From the NCBI GenBank assembly GCA_016937075.1, contig JAFGWQ010000108.1:1-16228 (forward strand): a stretch of 16,228 nt of DNA, in the 5' to 3' direction. The stretch comes from Campylobacterales bacterium. GTDB taxonomy: Bacteria; Campylobacterota; Campylobacteria; Campylobacterales; Sulfurovaceae. Positions within the stretch are counted from its first letter, which is position 1, and each line of letters starts with the position of its first letter. The notes under the pieces were generated by a model, which saw only the letters and a program-made list of their open reading frames with translations, made no database searches and was not told the origin of the DNA. The position numbers and the translations under genes were made by a program. Positions 6,539-11,549 of this stretch are shown one piece after another.

Positions 6539-7603
6539 ATGGAATTACTAGAATATTTACAAAACAATACCCCGATAAATGACAATTTTATACCTCGAAA
6601 ATGTGTGTTGCCTCAAAGCGAATACATAAATTTATATGGTGCTAGAGGTACGGGCAAAAGCACCTTGGTACTTAACCATATAAAGCAATTTGATAAAAAA
6701 AATGTTTTATATATAGATATGGATGACCCAAATCTATTTTTCAATCCTTTGGACGAATTGCAGCAATTTATCAAGCAAAACGACATAAAGCTGCTTGTAT
6801 TGGATCACTTTTATAATATAGATATCAAACTACCCAAAGTGGACAATCTAATTATAGTCTCAAGAGAACCTTGCGATATCATTGGCTTTGATAGTGTGGA
6901 GCTTATGCCTCTTGATTATGAAGAGTTTTTGGCTTTTGAAAATCATATCGTACAGACAAATGCATTTACTCATTTTCTCAAATCAGGTGCACTTCCTGCG
7001 ATGACAAAAGCCCACAAATCACACCAAAGCATTCTTAAACAATTTATTCAAAGCAGATTTGATATCCAAGAACTTAAACTTCTTTGCATTCTTGCCGAAC
7101 ACCATGCGGAGCATTTGAGCATAAATCAAATATACTCGTTTGCCAAAGAGAAATTCAAGATATCAAAAGACTGGCTCTATACTACTATCAAATCTTTTCA
7201 ACACGAGGGACTTATATACTTTATAGACGATATCTCAAAAAAGGGCGGGAAAAAGTTAATTATATATGATACTGCTGTAGCAAAATATCTGACATTCAAG
7301 CATTCATTTATGATGCAATTTGACTCTACAATTGCTATGACACTCATAAAACAAAACAAACACTTTGAGACTCTAGGTATACATGGATATGTCGCGGATG
7401 ATTTCACACTGGTCATCCCGGCACCATTCGATAGCGAAGAAAGCATATGGGCGAAGAGTCAAAAAAAGTTTTCGATCTACAAGCGGCACGGTATCAAAAA
7501 AGTTATGATAATAACGGTTGCCAATCAATATGAGTTTAGTATAGAAAATATTATTTTTGAAGCGTTACCGTTTTATGAATGGAGTATCACTGATGAGACT
7601 TGA
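6539..7603 (+). CDS. AAA_14/DUF4143-like P-loop ATPase
   Basis: This 354-aa protein has a Walker A motif GARGTGKST (residues 34-42), a Walker B LLVLDH (85-90) and a sensor-like strand LIIVSREP (104-111). The phrase LMPLDYEEFLAF (122-133) is typical of the AAA_14 family that is often joined to a DUF4143 domain. A winged-helix-like segment follows at about 175-232, then a C-terminal alpha/beta part. In relatives that part is a PD-(D/E)XK nuclease-like fold, but I see no clear catalytic D...ExK set here. The family is linked to prokaryotic STAND-like or mobile-element-associated ATPases and its biological role is unknown. AAGGA sits 8 nt before the ATG. The gene is divergent from the ribosomal operon and convergent with trxC. 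Confidence 0.75.
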   Translation: MELLEYLQNNTPINDNFIPRKCVLPQSEYINLYGARGTGKSTLVLNHIKQFDKKNVLYIDMDDPNLFFNPLDELQQFIKQNDIKLLVLDHFYNIDIKLPKVDNLIIVSREPCDIIGFDSVELMPLDYEEFLAFENHIVQTNAFTHFLKSGALPAMTKAHKSHQSILKQFIQSRFDIQELKLLCILAEHHAEHLSINQIYSFAKEKFKISKDWLYTTIKSFQHEGLIYFIDDISKKGGKKLIIYDTAVAKYLTFKHSFMMQFDSTIAMTLIKQNKHFETLGIHGYVADDFTLVIPAPFDSEESIWAKSQKKFSIYKRHGIKKVMIITVANQYEFSIENIIFEALPFYEWSITDET

Positions 7604-7634
7604 ATATATTTAACTCGATAACCTAATATAACAT

Positions 7635-7665
7635 TATCAATGAGCAATCCAATTTATCATTGATA
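7635..7665. terminator. Possible weak bidirectional terminator hairpin
   Basis: TATCAATGA (7635-7643) and TCATTGATA (7657-7665) are perfect 9-bp inverted arms around a 13-nt loop. They sit where the ATPase gene and trxC converge, and overlap the last codons of trxC. The stem is AT-rich and there is no good T-tract on either side, so termination is uncertain. Confidence 0.35.
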
Positions 7666-8065
7666 GTTCATCGAGTGCACCCGAGATTCGTTTGCTTTCT
7701 TTGCCGTTTTTAAACAATATCATAGTCGGTATCCCGCTTATTCCAAATCGTCTTGCTATCATCTCTTCATTTTGAGTATTCAGCTTGGCAAATATTATCT
7801 TGAGGGGAAAACGCTCTGCGACTTTTTCAAAAGTCGGGGCCATCATTTTGCATGGCCCGCACCATGGAGCCCAAAAATCAACGACTACAGGCAGATCATT
7901 GTGAGATATAAAATGATCAAAATTTGAACTATTTAATTCTATAGGCTTTGTATCTAGAAGGGGACTTTTGCATGAACCGCAATTTGCTTTTGTATAACTT
8001 TCTTTTATCGGCAAAGCATTTATCTTCATACATTTTTTGCATACTACATTTATTTTATTATTCAT
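7637..8065 (-). CDS. trxC: Thioredoxin 2 (zinc-ribbon thioredoxin)
   Basis: This 142-aa cytoplasmic disulfide reductase has an N-terminal zinc ribbon (C9-x2-C12 and C29-x2-C32) followed by a thioredoxin fold. The active site is WCGPC (W68, C69, C72), preceded by VVVDFWAP, and the cis-proline lies in GIPT (P113). This architecture and length match TrxC, which differs from TrxA by the zinc ribbon. In E. coli TrxC is linked to oxidative stress; regulation here is unknown. The start has only a weak AAGAG ribosome-binding site. The ATG at 8063-8065 is the only one that includes the whole zinc ribbon. Confidence 0.93.
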   Translation of the reverse strand: MNNKINVVCKKCMKINALPIKESYTKANCGSCKSPLLDTKPIELNSSNFDHFISHNDLPVVVDFWAPWCGPCKMMAPTFEKVAERFPLKIIFAKLNTQNEEMIARRFGISGIPTMILFKNGKESKRISGALDELSMINWIAH

Positions 8066-8101
8066 GAGATACTCTTTATTATCTATCTTGTGATATCTAA
8101 A

Positions 8102-8107
8102 ATTATA
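8102..8107 (-). promoter_or_regulatory. -10 element of trxC
   Basis: A perfect TATAAT on the minus strand would start transcription near 8095, giving a leader of about 30 nt before trxC. There is no -35 match. Without it, trxC could also be reached by read-through from the SRP RNA gene, which lies upstream on the same strand. Confidence 0.55.
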
Positions 8108-8151
8108 ACATAAAAAATTATGGATTTAAATCGAGTGAGAATTGCTGGAGT

Positions 8152-8256
8152 ACCTCTCCCCAGATCCCTGCGGCACACAACAAAAAGGGATGAGCTGCTA
8201 TGTTCCCATCCTGACTCAGTGTCCCTTAGTGTCGTTGCACAGGTCTAGAAAGAGGC
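8152..8256 (-). ncRNA. ffs: Signal recognition particle RNA, small bacterial type (4.5S)
   Basis: On the minus strand the segment 8215-8194 shows the hallmark domain IV of SRP RNA: GUCAGG, a 3-bp AUG/CAU stem closed by a GGAA tetraloop (8206-8203), then AGCAGC. This gives the conserved CAGG/AGCA symmetric loop that binds the Ffh M domain. UGAG/CUCA, AAGGGA/UCCCUU, ACGAC/GUUGU, CCUGUG/CGCAGG and finally CCUCU/AGAGG then pair outward, making a single rod of about 105 nt. The ends are set by the last stem and may be off by several bases. It is read toward trxC and lies head to head with tRNA-Ser. Confidence 0.9.
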
Positions 8257-8287
8257 GTTCAAAGCAGTTACACTGCTCTCAACGCCT
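8253..8287. repeat. 35-nt hairpin abutting the 5' end of the SRP RNA
   Basis: The outer arms AGGCGTT (8253-8259) and AACGCCT (8281-8287) pair perfectly. A 3 x 3 internal loop and an inner 6-bp stem AGCAGT/ACTGCT with a 3-nt loop follow. On the minus strand it lies in the SRP primary transcript just before the mature RNA, and its last three bases (CCU) are also the first bases of the SRP closing stem. There is no strong T-tract on either strand, so it is not a standard terminator. Confidence 0.7.
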
Positions 8288-8309
8288 ATTTGTAGCCTAA
8301 AGAGATAGA

Positions 8310-8315
8310 AGTATA
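8310..8315 (-). promoter_or_regulatory. -10 element of the SRP RNA gene
   Basis: TATACT on the minus strand predicts a start near 8303. The transcript would carry a leader of about 15 nt, then the 35-nt hairpin, then the SRP RNA. It is back to back with the tRNA-Ser promoter. Confidence 0.5.
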
Positions 8316-8343
8316 TCAAAGAGTTCCTTTAAAAATATTAAGA

Positions 8344-8349
8344 TATAAT
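8344..8349 (+). promoter_or_regulatory. -10 element of tRNA-Ser
   Basis: A perfect TATAAT lies about 19 nt before the first base of the tRNA, placing the start near 8357. Confidence 0.65.
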
Positions 8350-8367
8350 TTCAGCTCTTCAATATAT

Positions 8368-8453
8368 GGACAGATGGGAGAGTGGTTTAATCTAGTCGCC
8401 TGGAACGCGGCCGTACGAGAGTACCGGGGGTTCGAATCCCCCTCTGTCCGCCA
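8368..8453 (+). tRNA. tRNA-Ser (anticodon GGA)
   Basis: The acceptor stem GGACAGA pairs with TCTGTCC, followed by G73 and an encoded CCA. The anticodon stem GTCGC/GCGGC encloses the loop CTGGAAC with anticodon GGA at 8402-8404, reading UCC and UCU. A long variable arm (class II) and a T-arm with GGTTCGAATCC are present, as expected for serine tRNA. Confidence 0.97.
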
Positions 8454-8596
8454 CCAACTCACAAATCCCCCTATACACAAACTTTGTTAAAATCAAAATG
8501 GTTACTGTGCCCAAAATTGTCAGTCGCTTTGAGAGAAATTCAGCTCTTTTTTTATCCAATCTTTTTACATATCTTGTATTGTTATTTTCTTTGTAG

Positions 8597-8602
8597 TATT
8601 AT
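8597..8602 (+). promoter_or_regulatory. -10 element of the six-cysteine small protein gene
   Basis: TATTAT lies 38 nt before the ATG at 8640, in a T-rich upstream stretch of the kind seen at Campylobacterota promoters. It means that the longer TTG-initiated reading frame from 8484 would not be transcribed from this promoter. Confidence 0.45.
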
Positions 8603-8639
8603 ATTGATCATGTCTAGAATAAAAACAAAGGAAACACAA

Positions 8640-8930
8640 ATGAAAACAAAACCAGAGATGATGCTTACAGTTAAAAACCCAAAAAATGGGCAAATTTATA
8701 CATTTCAAGTTGAAGATGACAATACTTTAATACTTATGCATCCCACAACAAATATGCCAGCATACGCCATCAATATAGAAACGGCAAACATAAAACTATC
8801 TCCTATTGGCACTAGTCGTTCTACTGAAGACACTGGTAAATGCATTATAGAATGTGCAAGAGATTGTAACGGCAGTGCATTATGTGCAGCTGGTTGTGTA
8901 GCGATGTGTTCAACTATTATTTTTGATTGA
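8640..8930 (+). CDS. Small protein with symmetric six-cysteine C-terminal module
   Basis: I do not recognise a family. The 96-aa product has a soluble, probably beta-rich N-terminal part (residues 8-56, including LTVKNPKNGQIYTFQVEDD) and a cysteine-rich end. The six cysteines C68, C72, C76, C82, C86 and C90 form the pattern Cx3Cx3C-x5-Cx3Cx3C, that is, two i/i+4 triads that would line one face of two helices. This could be a metal-binding or disulfide-bonded helical hairpin, or the core of a ribosomally made peptide with a leader. No export signal or modifying enzyme is visible nearby. The ATG at 8640 is chosen because AAGGAA lies 6 nt upstream and a -10 lies at 8597; an upstream TTG at 8484 would add a hydrophobic stretch but has no ribosome-binding site. 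Confidence 0.75.
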   Translation: MKTKPEMMLTVKNPKNGQIYTFQVEDDNTLILMHPTTNMPAYAINIETANIKLSPIGTSRSTEDTGKCIIECARDCNGSALCAAGCVAMCSTIIFD

Positions 8931-9098
8931 TCATAGAATTTTTCATTTCGTAGCAATAAATAGAAAAGCTAAATACATATTTTCATTCAAAGCACAAAAA
9001 CGAAAAAAGGTTTTTTGCCTGCACTCACAATGAAAAATCACTAAAATTAAACTTTATATCTAATTATATAAATATGTTTACTATTTCAATATAATTTA

Positions 9099-9107
9099 TG
9101 ATATCAT
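9099..9107 (+). promoter_or_regulatory. Extended -10 promoter of the CHAD gene (shared TTATGRTATCAT motif)
   Basis: TGATATCAT has the TGn-TATNAT form of an extended -10. Transcription would begin near 9114, giving a leader of about 26 nt. An overlapping TATAAT at 9090-9095 is an alternative. Near-identical copies lie at 10033 and 10754. Confidence 0.5.
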
Positions 9108-9139
9108 TTAGAAATGCTTTCAAATGGAGGTTAGGCCAA

Positions 9140-9988
9140 ATGAAGTCAAGAATATTTGATCCCTTGGATGAGATAAAAAAATTACTTGAGCATACATCCA
9201 AAGAACTTGATAAGCCGTCTATTTCAAATGACAAGCAAATACACTCCATCAGAGTAATGTCAAAACAATTGAGATCTCTACTCTACCTCATCAAGCCTTT
9301 TTTTAATGACAAAGAATTTCTCAAAAGCCAAAATCAATTCTACAAAGAACTTGCCAAGAGTTTGTCACAAGAGCGTGAAGCAAAAGTCATGTATGATACG
9401 TTTCAATGGCTGATCAAAAAAAGCAGATTACCAAAAGATAATTTTGAAGATATACAAACAGCACTCCAAGAAAATTTAGAAAATAAAACTGCTTCTGATG
9501 CAGACATAGACCAAAAGCTTCAAGTTTGTAAACAATCAGTAATGATGGCACTGGACACTATAAATGAACAAAAAAAAGCAAAATACACAATCAAAGATCT
9601 AAAAACCGGATTTTTTAAAACATATAAAAAAGCATATGATACCCTACATCTTGCTCTTGCGACCAAAGAGATAGAGGATATTCATCTCTTTCGTAAATAT
9701 GCAAAATATCATATGTATCAAATCCAATTATTATCAAATCTGCTTAGACGTTCAAAGCAAAGGGCTAAAGATCTTGATAAATTAACATCTTTGCTAGGCA
9801 GGAGTCATGACCTGGCACTGTTTGCAGAATATCTATATATCAATAAAAACCTAGCAAATTCAGATAGATTAATATCTTGCATATCAAAAGAACAAAAAAA
9901 ACTTACAAAAGAAGCCTTGAAAATAGCAAAAAAAACTTTTAAGCATAGACCTAAGAAATTAAAAATTTTTAACAATATTGATAATTAA
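9140..9988 (+). CDS. CHAD domain protein (polyphosphate-binding type)
   Basis: CHAD is an all-helical domain with conserved histidines and basic residues that binds inorganic polyphosphate and occurs with polyphosphate granules or CYTH enzymes. This 282-aa protein is Lys-rich. It shows the two signature helices IHSIRVMSKQLRSLLYLIK near the N-terminus and IHLFRKYAKYHMYQIQLL near residue 195, matching the HxxRvxxKrlR pattern, then a third helical block with GRSHDLALFAEYL. The ATG at 9140 has GGAGG 9 nt upstream. An earlier in-frame ATG at 9098 precedes the predicted transcription start and lacks a ribosome-binding site. No CYTH or polyphosphate kinase gene is in the window, and the gene appears monocistronic. 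Confidence 0.85.
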   Translation: MKSRIFDPLDEIKKLLEHTSKELDKPSISNDKQIHSIRVMSKQLRSLLYLIKPFFNDKEFLKSQNQFYKELAKSLSQEREAKVMYDTFQWLIKKSRLPKDNFEDIQTALQENLENKTASDADIDQKLQVCKQSVMMALDTINEQKKAKYTIKDLKTGFFKTYKKAYDTLHLALATKEIEDIHLFRKYAKYHMYQIQLLSNLLRRSKQRAKDLDKLTSLLGRSHDLALFAEYLYINKNLANSDRLISCISKEQKKLTKEALKIAKKTFKHRPKKLKIFNNIDN

Positions 9989-10032
9989 TTTGTTTATTTT
10001 TTTATAAAAAATTTCAACGAAGTGATAGATTA

Positions 10033-10041
10033 TGGTATCAT
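10033..10041 (+). promoter_or_regulatory. Extended -10 promoter of the 81-aa protein / DksA-like operon
   Basis: TGGTATCAT is a second copy of the shared TTATGRTATCAT element. The start would be near 10048, with a leader of about 24 nt before the ATG at 10072. Confidence 0.5.
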
Positions 10042-10071
10042 ATAAAAAAGTATTTGATACAGGAGATTGTA

Positions 10072-10317
10072 ATGCATATTTATACCTACAACGCAGATAT
10101 CGGAACATTTGAAATAAGACAGACGGGTCATAAAAGATATGAACTTTGGATAGATGATGAAATACTCGGCACCTATGAAAACGCCGAATTTGCAGCCGAG
10201 GATGTTGCAAGGTTTAATACAGGCTATACAGAATGGGACAGATGGGAAAATGAACTAGAAAATTATCCTGCAAACTTAAGCGAATGGTCAAAAGTTGGCG
10301 ATGAATTCCAAGAATAA
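10072..10317 (+). CDS. Small acidic protein of unknown function
   Basis: The 81-aa product is soluble, strongly acidic and rich in aromatics, beginning MHIYTYNADIGTFEIRQ and including ELWIDDEILGTYENAEFAAEDV and the phrase NTGYTEWDRWENE (the tryptophans lie in its second half). The pattern of a short beta meander followed by a helix AEFAAEDVARF resembles small conserved hypothetical proteins of Proteobacteria, but I cannot name the family. AGGAG lies 6 nt before the ATG; a TTG 18 nt earlier in frame has no ribosome-binding site. It is 12 nt upstream of the DksA-like gene and probably co-transcribed with it. Confidence 0.75.
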   Translation: MHIYTYNADIGTFEIRQTGHKRYELWIDDEILGTYENAEFAAEDVARFNTGYTEWDRWENELENYPANLSEWSKVGDEFQE

Positions 10318-10329
10318 AAAGGAAATGTT

Positions 10330-10677
10330 ATGGAAAAGATAGATTATAAAGAATTTGAAAAACGTTTATTGGAGATGAAAGAAGAGCTAGAGTCAAATAT
10401 TGCTCGTTTAAAAGACGAAATAGACGCTATCGGAAGCGAAGACGAGATAGATGATCTAGAAGACTTGGCATCATTGGAAAGCGATAACATGCATCATACA
10501 GCAATTCTAAAACAACAACAGCACGAATTGGACGAAGTTATCCATGCATTATCAAAGATCAAAACAGGAAATTACGGCATATGCGAAAAAAGCGGCGACG
10601 AAATACCTTTGGAGCGATTACGGGCTATGCCTCATGCGAGATATTGCATCAAACATGCACAATCAGACCAGGAGTAA
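10330..10677 (+). CDS. DksA/TraR-like protein with half-lost zinc finger
   Basis: DksA-type proteins enter the secondary channel of RNA polymerase and adjust promoter choice, often with ppGpp. This 115-aa member has a long N-terminal coiled coil and a tip DLEDLAS at residues 42-48 that keeps the DxxDxA signature. A second helix follows, then a C-terminal finger with the usual GxYGxCExxGxEIPxxRLxAxPxARYC layout. Of the four zinc-binding cysteines only C85 and C106 remain; the partners are S88 and H109. This resembles zinc-independent variants such as Pseudomonas DksA2. AAGGAA precedes the ATG by a few bases. Whether it acts as DksA or as a paralogue cannot be told without the rest of the genome. 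Confidence 0.88.
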   Translation: MEKIDYKEFEKRLLEMKEELESNIARLKDEIDAIGSEDEIDDLEDLASLESDNMHHTAILKQQQHELDEVIHALSKIKTGNYGICEKSGDEIPLERLRAMPHARYCIKHAQSDQE

Positions 10678-10753
10678 TCTATACTGTTTTTTAGCGTCCG
10701 GCCAGAGAAAAATATATGTAATAATTTGATTGTCAATCTATTAATAAAATTTA

Positions 10754-10762
10754 TGGTATCAT
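10754..10762 (+). promoter_or_regulatory. Extended -10 promoter of the HTH/coiled-coil gene
   Basis: TGGTATCAT is the third copy of the shared TTATGRTATCAT element, placing the start near 10769 and giving a leader of 22-28 nt. Confidence 0.5.
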
Positions 10763-10796
10763 TGACACATTACTCTAGTGCAAGGAGAAGATGATA

Positions 10797-11447
10797 ATGT
10801 CAAGATTGGTCAAGCCGGCAGATTATGCCAAAGAGACAGGTATCTCTAGACAAGCTGTTTATGCAAAAATTAAACGGGGCTCTCTTGCTTCCAAAGAGAT
10901 AGGCGAACAGCTATTCATTGTGGTAGATGACGACAATAAAACAAAAGCAAAAGCAACCGTATCGTCTGACAATCAATCAATATCAAAATTATCATCTGCT
11001 TCCAAACTCTCTCAACCGCTCTCAAATGAATTTCAAACCATTATAGATGCCAAAAATGAAACTATAGAGACTCTTAAAAATCGAATACACGATTTAAAGG
11101 AGAGCAATAAAGAATTATCTTCGGTATTCCGCAGCGAAATAGAACTTCTCAAAGAAGCTTTTGGCGAGATGAAAAGAATCTATTCTCATCAACTCGAACA
11201 TAATGAACAAGCAACTATTATATTAAACAACGATCACGAAGAGAGCTATCAAAAACCAAAATGGGTCAGCGTCAAAAAAATTCTAAAAAAATTTGATGTT
11301 GACAAAAAGCATCATGACAAGATCAAAAAATATTTACATACACTATATCTCGGCGGAGATACCAGAGTATCACTTATTGATGACAAGATCAGAGTAAATT
11401 TGCATAATAGCTCCAAAGAAATGATAGAAGAAGCGCTAGAGGATTGA
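10797..11447 (+). CDS. HTH-type protein with central coiled coil, function unknown
   Basis: The 216-aa protein opens with a helix-turn-helix-like segment, LVKPADYAKETGISRQAVYA, continuing KIKRGSLASKEIGEQLFIV, which reads like the excisionase/MerR-type fold. A Ser/Thr/Lys-rich linker follows (about 48-80). A heptad-like coiled coil comes next (about 84-125, including TIETLKNRIHDLKESNKEL), and a charged C-terminal domain begins at KPKWVSVKKILKKFDV. The layout recalls a Campylobacterota-specific family (perhaps DUF3972), a memory I cannot verify. AAGGAG is 9 nt before the ATG at 10797 and only 3 nt before the ATG at 10791; the later one is preferred. Its stop codon lies only 6 nt upstream of a Fur-like site. 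Confidence 0.75.
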   Translation: MSRLVKPADYAKETGISRQAVYAKIKRGSLASKEIGEQLFIVVDDDNKTKAKATVSSDNQSISKLSSASKLSQPLSNEFQTIIDAKNETIETLKNRIHDLKESNKELSSVFRSEIELLKEAFGEMKRIYSHQLEHNEQATIILNNDHEESYQKPKWVSVKKILKKFDVDKKHHDKIKKYLHTLYLGGDTRVSLIDDKIRVNLHNSSKEMIEEALED

Positions 11448-11453
11448 TAATAT

Positions 11454-11472
11454 AACTTTAATAATCATTATC
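11454..11472 (+). promoter_or_regulatory. Fur box upstream of feoB
   Basis: The 19 bases ending in AATAATCATTATC match 14 of 19 positions of the classical Fur consensus, including the whole right half. It lies about 80 bp before feoB, where an iron-responsive repressor would be expected. Confidence 0.65.
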
Positions 11473-11510
11473 AAATTAAGAGCCTTTTAAGAATAAAACG
11501 GCTATTCTTC

Positions 11511-11523
11511 GATAACTATTATC
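11511..11523 (+). promoter_or_regulatory. Second Fur-like site overlapping the feoB -10 element
   Basis: GATAA-CTA-TTATC is a perfect 5-3-5 inverted repeat of Fur half-site type. TATTAT at 11517-11522 inside it is the best -10 for feoB, giving a start near 11529. A repressor bound here would block the promoter directly. Confidence 0.55.
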
Positions 11524-11549
11524 AAAATAGTAAGAAAAGGGGTTATTGT

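Noticed and set aside
8131..8161. A possible terminator downstream of the SRP RNA (GGAG/CTCC and GATTTAAATC with a later T-run)
   Set aside because: The GGAG/CTCC pairing overlaps the SRP closing stem, the palindrome has no loop, and the T-run is distant, so no convincing terminator could be assigned.
8253..8287. The 35-nt hairpin as a standard intrinsic terminator
   Set aside because: No T-tract follows it on either strand and no gene ends just before it; it lies between the predicted SRP promoter and the SRP RNA.
8484..8639. An N-terminal extension of the six-cysteine protein with a hydrophobic stretch that could be a signal or membrane segment
   Set aside because: It starts at TTG without a ribosome-binding site and precedes the likely -10 at 8597, while the ATG at 8640 has a good AAGGAA.
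8997..9020. An A-run followed by GG and a T-run as a terminator after the six-cysteine gene
   Set aside because: The stem would be only A-T pairs around a loop too small to fold, far from the stop codon at 8930.
9098..9139. An earlier ATG for the CHAD protein
   Set aside because: It lies inside or before the predicted promoter, lacks a ribosome-binding site and adds 14 residues without similarity to the domain.
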